Counted from the first letter of the stretch, positions 38,175 through 48,095 are shown. The stretch: DNA of 64,000 nucleotides from CAVQBP01 sp963782475 (GCA_963782475.1 CAWAJW010000012.1:186001-250000), one strand, 5' to 3'. Notes: a model not told the origin generated them from the sequence alone. Numbers and translations are program-made.

Positions 38175-38606
38175 CTATTCATTGCTCAGCTTAAAATCCG
38201 CTGATGTAGATGATGTATCGTTGGAATGTACATCTTTAACTTTCCAGATTAATTTATAAGTACCAGCCGAATAAGTAGAATCAAGATCAAATTGAGCTTC
38301 AAGATCAGTATCCGACATTTTTTCTTTTTCAGATTTATCAACTACTTTTGAAATTATAGATTTTATCGTATCATTTTTGGGAGTAATTAGATTTATTTCA
38401 AAGGCAAGTGAAGCAGTATACATATTACTCAATTCTTTTTGTGTAAATCCTTTTACCCGTGTAGTCGCATCAACTTCCCAGCTGCCGCCGCCTAAATCAT
38501 ATGCAAAAGCAGTGGAATTATAGACACTCAATTTCTCTTCCTTTTTTTTACTGCATCCGCTGAATAAAAAAAGAAAGAGAATAATAGTGATGACTGAATA
38601 TTTCAT
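38175..38606 (-). CDS. Lipoprotein of unknown function
   Basis: A 143-residue lipoprotein with the lipobox LFLFSGCSKK. The mature part looks beta-rich (GGGSWEVDATTRVKG; YSAGTYKLIWKVKDV), like a single immunoglobulin-type or invasin-like sandwich. No named family recognised. It follows the 54-residue membrane protein gene by 9 bp. Confidence 0.7.
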   Translation of the reverse strand: MKYSVITIILFLFLFSGCSKKKEEKLSVYNSTAFAYDLGGGSWEVDATTRVKGFTQKELSNMYTASLAFEINLITPKNDTIKSIISKVVDKSEKEKMSDTDLEAQFDLDSTYSAGTYKLIWKVKDVHSNDTSSTSADFKLSNE

Positions 38607-38615
38607 TAAAATTCC

Positions 38616-38780
38616 TTATAGATTTTTTTTTCTGAAATTTTTTGAAATAATCCCTAATACTGCCAATGCTATTGCAAAAATAATTGCACCGAGAATAACC
38701 GCAATTATTTTTGCCAGTAACAGAATTGCAAGAATTACACAAATTCCAATTAAGATAAATGAAGCAGTTTTCCCGTTCAT
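38616..38780 (-). CDS. Small membrane protein, 54 residues
   Basis: A short frame beginning MNGKTASFILIGICVILAIL and continuing as an almost unbroken hydrophobic run, then a basic tail (SKNFRKKNL). Composition suggests one or two membrane helices with the basic tail in the cytoplasm. No clear ribosome-binding site precedes the ATG. It lies just upstream of the lipoprotein gene. Real on balance because of the composition and spacing, but unproven. Confidence 0.5.
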   Translation of the reverse strand: MNGKTASFILIGICVILAILLLAKIIAVILGAIIFAIALAVLGIISKNFRKKNL

Positions 38781-38795
38781 AATATATAAATTATT

Positions 38796-38822
38796 GAAGC
38801 ACAGAGTGCTGATCTGTGCTTC
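38796..38822. terminator. Hairpin downstream of serC
   Basis: A perfect 10-bp stem GAAGCACAGA/TCTGTGCTTC with a 7-nt loop, 13 bp after the serC stop. It resembles the GCACAGATT REP hairpins but is shorter. Probably ends the DUF1015-serC transcript. Confidence 0.55.
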
Positions 38823-38834
38823 GGTTAATAAGTG

Positions 38835-39924
38835 TTAAGAATGCTTTGACTGAAAATCTGTCATGAAATCAGCTAAATCTTCTACCCCTTTTTTGGGGAA
38901 TGCATTATAAATAGATGCTCTTAAGCCGCCGACGGAACGATGACCTTTTACACCGTCGAACCCCGCAGCAGTAGCCTCTGCAATAAGAGTTTTTTCAAGC
39001 TCTTCTGTCGCCAAATTAAATGTAATATTCATCAAAGACCGGCTGTCTTTTTCAGCATGACCTTTATAAAAACCATTGCTTTCATCAATACATTTATACA
39101 AAATATCGGCTTTTTCTTTATTTACTTTTTCCATTCTTCAATACCGCCCATATCCTTTATCCACTTAGCAACTAAACCGATAATATAAATACCAAAGGTA
39201 TTCGGGGTATTATATAAAGAATTATTTTCAACATGGGTTTTATAATTCAGCATAGTATGTAAAGAATCCTGGCTTCTTTCAGTCAAATCTTTTCTAATAA
39301 TAACAGTCGTAACACCCGAAGGTCCCATATTTTTTTGAGCCCCGGCATATAATAATTCCATATTTACCAACGTTAATTTTTTTACTTAAAATATCGGATG
39401 AAGCATCACAAACAAGAGGAACATTACCGGTTTCAGGTTCAGCTTTTCCATTGTGTTCCATAGATTGTATTATTGGAAGTAAAGTGGACATATGAAGCAT
39501 CGCTGTCTAGCTTTAATTCATTCTGCTTTGGAATTCTTTTAAATTTTCCTTCTTCAGTTGTAGCGGCAATATTAACAGCACCAACTCTTTTTGCTTCCTT
39601 AACTGCTTTTTTTGACCAGCTGCCGGTAACAATATAATCTGCTTTATTCCTGGGGGGCATAAGGTTTAGCGGAACCATAGAAAACTGCAGACTTGCTCCT
39701 CCCTGCAGGAACAGAATTTCATAGTTATCCGGAACATTCAATAAGGCTTTTAAATTTTCCTTAGTTTCAAGAATTATTTTATCAAATGCTTTAGATCGAT
39801 GACTGATCTCCAGGATAGACATTCCCACACCCGGAAGTGCGAATAAGTCTTTTTGAGCTTCAAGTAGAACTTCTTCCGGTAAGATTGCCGGGCCTGCACT
39901 GAAATTATATACTCTTTTTTCCAT
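38835..39924 (-). CDS. serC: Phosphoserine aminotransferase, three frameshifts
   Basis: The four frames together make 363 residues, the normal SerC size. MEKRVYNFSAGPAILPEEVL and FLQGGASLQFSMVP start it, then YVHFTSNNTIYGTQW and VPLVCDASSDILS, the PLP lysine region YAGAQKNMGPSGVTTVIIR, and SVGGLRASIYNAFP near the end. The frame moves near 39445, 39355 and 39125 (the last in an A-run). It converts 3-phosphohydroxypyruvate to phosphoserine. It follows a DUF1015 gene, a pairing common in this phylum. An essential-pathway gene with so many breaks points to base errors. Confidence 0.9.
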
Positions 39925-40016
39925 ATTTTCTCCCTAGGATTTATTAAAGAAATTTTTCATTTTATTTTAATGTTTAAAGTATTTATAAATTATCAAACGG
40001 ATAAAAAACTTTCTTT

Positions 40017-41266
40017 TCAGATCAGATAAATTAATAATCCATCTCTTAATTTCGGTTCAAACCAGGTGGACTTTGGAGGCATAATTTCGCCTGCATCGGA
40101 GATCTTCATTAATTCCTCAACCGAAACAGGATAAAATGTAAATGCTGCCGAAGCCCCGCCTTGTTTAACCAGCCTTTCGAGTTCTCTCGTTCCCCTTATA
40201 CCTCCGATAAAATCAATATTCTGATTTGTCCGCTGATCATCAATTCCAAGTATAGGGTTAAACAGGAAGTCCTGCAGTATACTTACATCTAAAGTTCCGG
40301 ATATAGAACCGGATAAGCTGATGCTCGCATTAATTGAATCTTTAATTTTCAGAATGATACCAGTCACCAGCCAGGTACATCCCGAAGCTTCTTTTTTGTT
40401 CCGGTTCTTTTTGATCACTTTTTTCAACACTAAATTTTTCGCTTATTTCATTTAAGAATTCATCTTCAGTCAGGCCGTTTAAGTTAAAGATTATCCTGTT
40501 ATAAGGAAGGATTTTTACCTGGTCTGCGGGAAAAACAACTGCAAGGAAATAATTGTAGTTTTCAGTTCCGGTATGTGAAGGGTTAGCATCCTGTTTTATT
40601 TTTCTTGCACGGCTTGCACTTGCAGCCCTGTGATGCCCGTCGGCAATATATAAATTCTTAACCTTTGCAAATTCATCCTGCAGAATTTTATTCAGTTCAG
40701 AAGGAAGAATCCATATCGAATGTTTAATCCCGTCTGCAGAAGTAAAATCATAAACCGGTTCAGATTCCAGCATGGTTTTATTAACAATATTATTAATAGC
40801 AGGAACACCTTTATAGGTTAAAAAGACGGTACCCGTTTGAGCATTTGTTGCAGCTATATGGTTAGTCCTGTCATCCTCTTTTATTTTCCTGGTTTTTTCA
40901 TGCTTCAAAATTATATTATTATCATAATCATCAACTGAGAAAACTGCAGCTATACCGGTCTGTATATGCCCTTTCATTTCAAGTTTATATAAGTAATAAT
41001 GTTCTTCCTTATCTGATTTTAATATTACCTTCTTTCTGTAATTCCTTAAGATTCTCATCTGCTTTTTTATAAACTTCAGGTGAATAGATATCTGTAGTTT
41101 CAGGTAATTCAATTTCCGCCCTGGTTACTCTTAAAAAACTTAGAGGGTTATCTTCAGCCAGTTCTTTTGCTTCTTCGGTATTAACAACATCATAAGGAAC
41201 ACTTGCTACCTAACCGGCAATTTCTTTTCTGGGTCTTAATGCTTTAAATGGTTTTACAACAGCCAT
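40017..41266 (-). CDS. DUF1015 family protein, internal stop and frameshifts
   Basis: The ATG at 41264-41266 gives MAVVKPFKALRPRKEIAG, an in-frame TAG at about 41211, then VASVPYDVVNTEEAKELAED. The conserved VADGHHR-type motif appears as IADGHHRAASASRARK. The C-terminal frame begins near 40380 with LVTGIILKIKDSIN and ends in WFEPKLRDGLLIYLI. A further shift lies near 41090. The protein would be about 415 residues. DUF1015 is thought to have a ParB/sulfiredoxin-like fold and its gene is often beside serC, so a role in serine metabolism is plausible but is inference. Confidence 0.8.
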
Positions 41267-41425
41267 AAATGAATCTCAAAAATTAAAATAAATCCTTCTC
41301 CCTAAAAATCCCAAAAAATCAAGACAATAATCCATTGATTAAAGGTTAGCATTAGGTATTAGAAAATATTTAAAATTATTTTTTTATTTTTGGACATTCT
41401 CCTATTAACTAATAAGGGGTTTATT

Positions 41426-42082
41426 ATGTATTCACAAAAGAAATTTCTTCAATATAGTCTTATATTTTCATAACTATTAATTTTACAATCCTGTGCTACA
41501 GCCCCGGTGAATTTAAGTATTGCAAAAGAAGAAGTTATTAAATATCATGAATCGGGTAAATATGATGAAGAAACTGCTGAAGCAGTTGAGAAAGCAATTA
41601 ATGAATTTAAAAATATAAAAGCCGCAAATAACAGCACCGTTATTTTTGATATTGACGAGACTGCTCTTTCAAGCTATGAATACCGTAAAAAATATGATTT
41701 CGGTTATGTCCCTGAGTTATGGGATAAATGGGTAAACGGAAGCTGAAAGCACCGGCAATTAAAAATGTAAAGCATTTATATGATTTTTTGATATCCAGAG
41801 GATTTAAAATAGTTTTTTTAACGGGCAGAAAAGATTATATGTATGAATTCAACATATCAAAATTTAATTAATGCAGGATATATAAAATTTGATACTCTAA
41901 TTGTCCGCGGCCAGGATGAATATAAAATAACTGCTGCTGAATATAAATCTCATAAAAGGAATGAACTTACGAAAAACGGATATAATATTGTCGGAGATGT
42001 CGGCGATCAGCAAAGCGATCTGAGCGGGCAATTTCATGGGATCCAGGTAAAAATTCCTAATTATCAATATATAATTAACTAA
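41426..42082 (+). CDS. HAD-type acid phosphatase lipoprotein, disrupted frame
   Basis: This starts MYSQKKFLQYSLIF with AAGGGG upstream, then an in-frame TAA at 41471-41473, followed without frame change by the lipobox LLILQSC. HAD motifs follow in order: VIFDIDETALSS, FLTGRKD, and GDVGDQQSD, as in acid phosphatases of the PF03767 type (lipoprotein e(P4)-like). The frame shifts near 41743 and 41845. It is probably a periplasmic lipid-anchored phosphatase. The three lesions make its present activity uncertain. Confidence 0.75.
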
Positions 42083-42361
42083 GCTTGGGGAAAGACCTTT
42101 AAGATACAAGATAAAAGTAAAAAGATAAAAGTGAAGCCATTGAAGCGGGACTTCGAAATGAAATTGAAGGGAAGTTTCAAATTTAATCTTCCATTATATA
42201 ATCCCTTTATTAACATGATTGAAGTATTTAATCACCATTGGATGCCGTACGGGATTTATCCATCGATTCTTCAATCGTAAATTATCAACCCTCAGACCTC
42301 TAAAATTTTTTTTTTATATTTGCACTTCAAGTATTTTCAAAAAACAAATTACAATTAAATT
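42083..42361. other. Spacer before valS
   Basis: It carries GATACAAGATAAAAGTAAAA heptamer text at 42102-42131, a lone arm of the family seen at 9085, 24710 and 27490. No gene. The valS promoter should lie in the last 120 bp. Confidence 0.45.
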
Positions 42362-45035
42362 ATGCCTGAAATTTCAAAAGCATATAATCCCGCAGAAGTT
42401 GAAGATAAATGGACAAAGTTTTGGTTAGAGAAAAATTTATTTCATTCGGAGATAGACAAATCAAAAAAACCATATACAATTGTAATTCCGCCGCCGAATA
42501 TTACCGGGATTTTAACGATGGGGCATATCCTGAATAATACAATACAGGATATTTTAATCAGAACGAAAAGGATGCAGGGATATAACGCATGCTGGGTTCC
42601 GGGGACAGATCATGCGTCTATTGCAACTGAAGCTAAAGTTACAAATTTTTTAAAGGAACAAGGATTAGATAAATATGAAATCGGGCGGGAAGAATTTTTA
42701 AAATACTGCTGGGAATGGAAAGAAAAGTACGGCGGTATAATTATTCAGCAGCTGAAAAAGCTGGGTGTAAGCTGCGACTGGCAGCGTGAACGTTTTACAA
42801 TGGATGATCATTATTATAAAAAAGTTATTGAAACTTTTGTTGCGCTTTATAATGAAGGGAAAATTTACCGCGGTTACAGGATGGTAAACTGGGATCCCGC
42901 ATCAAGGTCCGCAATCTCAGATGAAGAAGTAATATATAGAACTGTGAATGGGAAACTTTGGTATTTTAAATATCCAATTAAAGGGAGCAGTGATTTTATT
43001 ACAGTTGCTACTACGCGTCCTGAAACTATGCTTGGTGATACGGGTATAGCAGTAAATCCTAAAGATGAAAGATATAAAAACTTAATCGGGAAAACTGCAA
43101 TACTTCCTATAGCGGGAAGGGAAATCCCCATCTTCGGCAGATGAATATGTTGATTCGGAGTTTGGAACTGGCGCCGTAAAAGTTACTCCGGCTCATGATG
43201 TAAATGATTATGAAATGGGGAAAAGACATAACCTTGAAGTAATTAATATTTTCAATCCTGATGCATCAACAAATGAAAATGTTCCCGCTGACTTCCGGGG
43301 ATTAGACCGGTATGAAGCAAGAAAAAAAGTTGTCGCTGAAATAGAAGATTTAAAGCTTCTTGAGAAAGAGGAAGATTACCAGAATAATATAGGTTATTCG
43401 GAAAGAGGCGGAGTTCCGGTTGAGCCTTATCTTTCCGAGCAATGGTTTATGAAAATGTCTTCCGATGGCGGGTCAGCTTCGGGCGGAGACGGACTGGCAA
43501 AACCTGCTTTGGATTCAGTTAATGAAGGCAAAGTAAAATTTTATCCCGAGCACTGGATAAAAACTTATAATAACTGGATGAATAATATTAAAGACTGGTG
43601 TATTTCACGGCAGTTATGGTGGGGCCACAGGATACCTGTTTGGTACTGTGTCGGCGATGATCATTGTAACCTTGAATGTAAGAATCCGATAGTTTCCGTT
43701 GATCCTCCGGAAAAATGTCCGCACTGCGGTTCTACGAATCTGAAACAGGAGAGCGATGTTCTGGATACATGGGCATCGAGCTGGCTGTGGGCCTATGAAG
43801 TATTTAAAACCGAAGAAGAACAGGATTATTATTATCCGACCAATACGCTTGTTACCGCGCCTGATATAATATTCTTTTGGGTTGCACGAATGATTATGGC
43901 CGGACTTCATTTCAAAAAGAATATTCCTTTTAAAGATGTCTATTTTACAAGCATCATCAGGGATGTGCAGGGAAGGAAGATGAGTAAATCACTCGGTAAT
44001 TCTCCCGATCCTCTTGATGTTATTAAAGATTATGGAGCGGATGCATTAAGATTTACTGTAATTTATTTAGCTCCCCTGGGACAGGATGTTTTGTTCAGCA
44101 CAGATAAATGTGAAATCGGTAGAAATTTTGCGAATAAAATCTGGAATGCAGGGCGTTTTCTTTTAATGAATACCAAGACTATACCGGTAAATAAAGGTTT
44201 AATAGATAAGCATATTGATTTTTCAGATAGATGGATCGAATCGCGATTTGTTCATACTCTTCTTGATTTGAATAAAGCAATGGAAAAATTTGATATAAAT
44301 ATTGCATCAAAAATCATTTACTCTTTTGTATGGAGCGATTTCTGCGATTGGTACATTGAGCTTTCAAAAAACAGGATGTACTCGGATAATGATGAAGTTA
44401 AGTCTGCAGTTTTGAGCAGATCAATTAATTTATTTGAAAACCTGCTGAAGATTGTTCATCCATTCATGCCTTTTTTAACTGAAGAGCTGTGGCATTTGAT
44501 CGAAGAAAGAGGAGAAAATGAGAGTATAGCTGTTTCAGAATATCCTAAAGCCGATGAATCTTTAATGAATGTTCAGGCTGAAGCAGAAATGAAATTCATC
44601 CAGGATATTATTACAGCGATAAGAAATATCCGGGGAGAGATGAATATCCCTCCTTCAAAATATATTAATGCTTTTATAAAGACTTCCGAAATAAAGGAAT
44701 ATCAATTAGATTATATTAAAAAATTATCCAGGGTTGAAAATATTTCTATTAATAAAAATATTGAGAAACCTAAAGCTTCAGCATCTGCAGTGATTAAGGA
44801 TGCTGAAATTTATATTCCTCTTGAAGGTTTGATTGATCTTGACGTTGAAAGGAACAGGCTGCAAAAGGAAATAACCAGACTCGAAGGCGCTCTGATTGGA
44901 ATAAATAAAAAATTATCAAATGAAAAGTTTGTTCAAAATGCAGCAGTGGAAGTAGTTGAAAGGGAAAGAAGAAAGAAGAGTGATCTGGAAACAAGTCTGG
45001 AAAAGCTGAAGAGTAATCTGAAAAGTTTAGAATAA
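42362..45035 (+). CDS. valS: Valyl-tRNA synthetase, one frameshift
   Basis: About 890 residues, the family's normal size. MPEISKAYNPAEVEDKW starts it. The HIGH-equivalent is PPPNITGILTMGHI, the editing domain includes TTRPETMLGDTGIAVNP, and the KMSKS loop is GRKMSKSLGNSPDP. After the anticodon-binding domain comes the C-terminal coiled coil (LDVERNRLQKEITRLEGAL). The frame breaks once near 43138 (IPIFGR then ADEYVDSEFG), with no residues lost, so a single base error is likely in this essential enzyme. The last 33 codons are duplicated at 46871. Confidence 0.95.
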
Positions 45036-45124
45036 ATAAATCAAAACTTTCTATTATTATATCTTTACAATCTCTGCGGCTCTCTGTGTCTAATTGTTTT
45101 TAATAAGGAACACAGAGGTCACAG
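44935..45124 (+). repeat. valS 3' end, duplicated segment, copy 1 (left part)
   Basis: From AAAATGCAGCAGTGGAAGTA through the stop and the following CTCTGTGT/ACACAGAG hairpin text to GAGGTCACAG. It matches 46871-47087. The segment is interrupted at 45125 by the 1.66-kb insert and resumes at 46793 (AGTACCTCAAAGAACCACAG). Confidence 0.85.
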
Positions 45125-45160
45125 CCCGATAAATCGCAAAAGATAAGTGAAATAATTAAT

Positions 45161-45193
45161 TTCCATAAAATTAAAATAGGAAATTTTATGGAA
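45161..45193 (+). promoter_or_regulatory. Hairpin over the start of the 516-aa gene
   Basis: TTCCATAAAATT (45161-45172) and AATTTTATGGAA (45182-45193) form a perfect 12-bp stem. The 9-nt loop holds the AGGA ribosome-binding site and the stem holds the ATG (45188-45190). Transcripts starting upstream would sequester the start, as known for several transposases. Confidence 0.55.
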
Positions 45194-46738
45194 GAGATCG
45201 AAGGAATAGATACAAAAAAAATATTAGGAGAAATAACCTGGTGGGATAGGATGATATTCCGTGGTACAATACAGTGTATATCGTATCAAAAAGGATTAGA
45301 GAAGTATTTAAGTTCAAATGGAATCATGCTGAAGAATTTTCTTGGATGGGCAAAGAGATTAAGTGATAAAATGATAAAAGGAGCAAAAGCAATAGCTAGT
45401 ATGAATAAAGTACCATATATTTTTCTGAACAGCTACAAAATAAATAAAGATGACTTGATAAAAGAAATAATATCACAGCAAAAGATAAGTGAAGGGATGG
45501 TGGCAGTAGTTGGAACACAGGAAGTTGATAATAGTTTTGATGTGTATAGAAATAAGGAGACAAAAAAGTTAGAGTTAGTATCAAGACAACGAAGGAGCAT
45601 ACATTTTTATTTTTACTTTATCAGTCCATTTACAGGATTATGTTTTTTTAGAGTACAGGGATTTCTGCCATTTAAAGTTAGCGTATATATGAACGGCAGA
45701 GAAATACTTTCTAAAGGATTAGAAAGGAATAAAATAACATACTTAAAAGATAGAAACTGCATTAATTGGGTTGAAAGTTTTGAAGCTATAGAAAAGGTTA
45801 AAAAGGAAATAACAATAAAGTATCTTCATAAAATAATGGAAGAATGGTCGAAGCAATTTGTAAATGTATTGCCGGAGTTAAATAAGCAATGGGATATTAA
45901 ATATAAATGGGTTATTCAACAAGTTGAGTATGCAACAGACCTTATATTCGAGAGCCAAGAATATTTAGAAAAGAACTACAAAGATATAATTGAATATTTA
46001 GGATACAGCACCACACCAAAGGATGTGCTGAAGTTTTTAGGAATCAAGATGGCAGGAAGACTTGGCGGAAAAGTATCGATAGATAAAAAGGTTACGTATT
46101 TAGGAACAAGAATAAAATACTATTGGGTTCCGAATATCTTAAAGATGTACAATAAAGCAGGAAACGTGCTTCGAATAGAAATTACATATAACGATGTCAG
46201 AAGGATAAAAATGAATAGAATGGTCAAATGTAAAGACGGACATAATAGGAAGAAAAAAACTTCATTAAGAAAGAGTATATATTCGTTAAATTACCTTGAA
46301 GAACATGCTTTAGCCGTTCATAAAAGGTTTATTAAATACTTATCAAAAGCCAGAACCCCACATATAGGGAAAGAGATACTAAGGAATATGGCCGAAAGTA
46401 AAAAGGTCAATAATCGAAGTTACAAAGGATTTAATATCCTAAAGGAAAAAGAGAGCTCAGTTATAGAGACAATGCTATGTGGTGATTTTCTGATTCATGG
46501 GTTAACTAATAAGTCAGTGAGGAAAGAGCTCCAAGAGAAATATCCTGCAGAAAATTATACCACATCAAAAGTATCAAGAATGCTCAAACGATGCGTAGCA
46601 TTTAAATTAATTAGACGAATGCAACATAGTTATACTTATCATTTAACTGATTTAGGAAGAACATTTTTCTTCTCAGCACTTAAATATAAAAATATGGTTT
46701 TGTTGCCAGAATTAAATAAACAAAAAATGGCTGCTTAA
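45188..46738 (+). CDS. Uncharacterised 516-aa protein of a putative mobile element
   Basis: The frame is unbroken. I know no named domain. The first part (TWWDRMIFRGTIQCISYQKG; RRSIHFYFYFISPFTGLCFF; LPFKVSVYMNGREIL) and the middle (GTRIKYYWVPNILKMYNKAG, NVLRIEITYNDVRRIK) recall, from memory only, a multi-copy unnamed family seen in Acidobacteria and Planctomycetes. The KMYNK/LRIE block is also reminiscent of phage/plasmid replication initiators. Residues from about 430 to 500 look like a winged helix (LTNKSVRKELQEKYP, SKVSRMLKRCVAFKLIRRMQ). It is basic throughout, fitting a nucleic-acid enzyme. No DDE or HUH motif can be fixed with confidence. AGGA precedes the ATG inside a hairpin. Confidence 0.55.
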   Translation: MEEIEGIDTKKILGEITWWDRMIFRGTIQCISYQKGLEKYLSSNGIMLKNFLGWAKRLSDKMIKGAKAIASMNKVPYIFLNSYKINKDDLIKEIISQQKISEGMVAVVGTQEVDNSFDVYRNKETKKLELVSRQRRSIHFYFYFISPFTGLCFFRVQGFLPFKVSVYMNGREILSKGLERNKITYLKDRNCINWVESFEAIEKVKKEITIKYLHKIMEEWSKQFVNVLPELNKQWDIKYKWVIQQVEYATDLIFESQEYLEKNYKDIIEYLGYSTTPKDVLKFLGIKMAGRLGGKVSIDKKVTYLGTRIKYYWVPNILKMYNKAGNVLRIEITYNDVRRIKMNRMVKCKDGHNRKKKTSLRKSIYSLNYLEEHALAVHKRFIKYLSKARTPHIGKEILRNMAESKKVNNRSYKGFNILKEKESSVIETMLCGDFLIHGLTNKSVRKELQEKYPAENYTTSKVSRMLKRCVAFKLIRRMQHSYTYHLTDLGRTFFFSALKYKNMVLLPELNKQKMAA

Positions 46739-46870
46739 TATGGGCTTAATATTTTGCCAAAAAAAACAAAGATTTTAAATACAGTTACACAGAGTACCTC
46801 AAAGAACCACAGAGATCATTTAGAATAATTAAATTTTAATTTGAACTCAGAACATAAATCTGAATCGTTT

Positions 46871-47115
46871 AAAATGCTGCAGTGGAAGTAGTTGAAAGGG
46901 AAAGAAGAAAGAAGAGTGATTTGGAAACAAGCCTGGAAAAGCTTCGGAGTATATCTGAAAAGCTTAGAATAATAAATCAAAACTTTCTATTATTATATCT
47001 TTTATCTCTGACAATCTCTGAGGCTCTCTGTGAAACCTCTACGGTTCTCTGTGTAATTGTTTTTAATAGGGAACATAGAGGTCACAGAGTACCTCAAAGA
47101 ACCACGGAGATCATT
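46871..47115 (+). repeat. valS 3' end, duplicated segment, copy 2 (uninterrupted)
   Basis: AAAATGCTGCAGTGGAAGTA onward repeats the last 33 codons of valS and the following hairpin text, with several substitutions and one added stretch (near 46998-47045). It continues through GGTCACAGAGTACCTCAAAG without the insert. It begins about 268 bp after copy 1 once the insert is removed, i.e. a tandem duplication. Confidence 0.85.
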
Positions 47116-47226
47116 TTGAGGTTTTACTTACAGAAGTAATTTGTTATTTTCCTATTGTCAAATTTGGGGTACCTTTTGGAAAATGAGAAAGTAAAATATT
47201 GGATCGGAAACAATAGAACTTGTGAA

Positions 47227-47534
47227 ATGGGTAAAGAAGAAGCTGTCAAAATAGTACAAAAATTTTCAGATATTGTAAAAAAAATTTCCGGTGAAAAAGA
47301 TCATTTTGTTTGGACCATTTTCGAGAGATGAACAAAAACTATATAATGATAGATGTTGCTGTTGTTCTAAATGAAATTACAGATGATTATTTGGAGCTTA
47401 ATGCAAAATTATTTTCAATGGGTAATGAAATAGACTCCAGAATGGAACCAATTCTTTTTGAAGAAGGATCTGATCCAAGCGGCTTTTTAGAAGAAATTAA
47501 TAGAACAGGAATTATAGTATATCAAAAAAATTAA
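47227..47534 (+). CDS. MNT-type nucleotidyltransferase, frameshifts, no HEPN partner
   Basis: ATG at 47227 starts MGKEEAVKIVQKFSDIVKK. Two frame changes (near 47285 and 47340) lead through KKIILFGPFSRDEQKLYND to IDVAVVLNEITDDYLELN, giving the GS/GP-x(10)-DxD catalytic block, and SRMEPILFEEGSDPSGF to the stop. About 103 residues. The usual HEPN gene is not next to it: a DinB gene follows 15 bp later. So it is either an orphan antitoxin-like enzyme or a relic. Confidence 0.7.
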
Positions 47535-47549
47535 GCAGAGGGGTTTACC

Positions 47550-48050
47550 ATGTACCACACAATAAAAGAATTTTTGGATGACTGGAAATATGAAAGTGAA
47601 TCAACGGTAAAAGTATTTTCCAATTTAACTGATGAATCATTAAACCAGCGAATTGCTCCCAAAGGAAGATCTTTGGGAAGACTTGCGTGGCATATTACCG
47701 CAACAATCGGGGAAATGCTGAATAGAACCGGACTGAAATTCGAAGAATTAAATGATGATAATAATTATCCTCCGCATGTTAAAGAAATTATTGAAAAATA
47801 TAAATCAGCATCGAATTCAATAGTTGAAAAACTATCTAAAGAGTGGACTGACGGATCTTTAACGGACCAGGTTAATATGTATGGGGAGATGTGGACTAAA
47901 GAGGCGGTTTTAAATTCCCTTGTAAAACATCAGATACATCACCGTGCACAAATGACGGTTATTATGCGTGCTGCAGGGTTAAAAGTACCGGGAATATACG
48001 GCCCGGCTTATGAGGAGTGGTCGGCAATGAATATGAACCCGATGGAATAA
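47550..48050 (+). CDS. DinB-family protein
   Basis: A 166-residue four-helix metalloprotein of the DinB/YfiT type. Metal ligands are H in RLAWHITATIG and the pair in VKHQIHHRAQMTVIMRAAG. AGAGGGG lies upstream of the ATG. DinB proteins include thiol transferases and damage-inducible proteins; the DinB domain also forms part of EgtB next door. Convergent with egtD. Confidence 0.9.
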   Translation: MYHTIKEFLDDWKYESESTVKVFSNLTDESLNQRIAPKGRSLGRLAWHITATIGEMLNRTGLKFEELNDDNNYPPHVKEIIEKYKSASNSIVEKLSKEWTDGSLTDQVNMYGEMWTKEAVLNSLVKHQIHHRAQMTVIMRAAGLKVPGIYGPAYEEWSAMNMNPME

Positions 48051-48095
48051 AAAAATTAGAAGCTAAATAGATAACCTGCATTTAAAATATAAGTA

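Larger units (their letters stand above)
45125..46787 (+). mobile_element. Putative new insertion element carrying a 516-aa gene
   Basis: The element begins CCCGATAAATCGC and ends TTTTAAATACAGTTA. It is flanked on both sides by CACAG (45120-45124 and 46788-46792). The duplicated neighbour at 47061-47116 reads GGTCACAGAGTACCTC without interruption, i.e. an empty site. Removing the insert and one CACAG restores that text exactly over the junction. I see no terminal inverted repeats. Size is 1663 bp. Confidence 0.7.

Noticed and set aside
43614..43910. Antisense frame within valS
   Set aside because: It is a shadow of the valS reading frame without its own signals.
45188..46738. Group II intron or reverse transcriptase
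   Set aside because: There is no YxDD motif and no intron RNA domain V-like hairpin at the 3' end.
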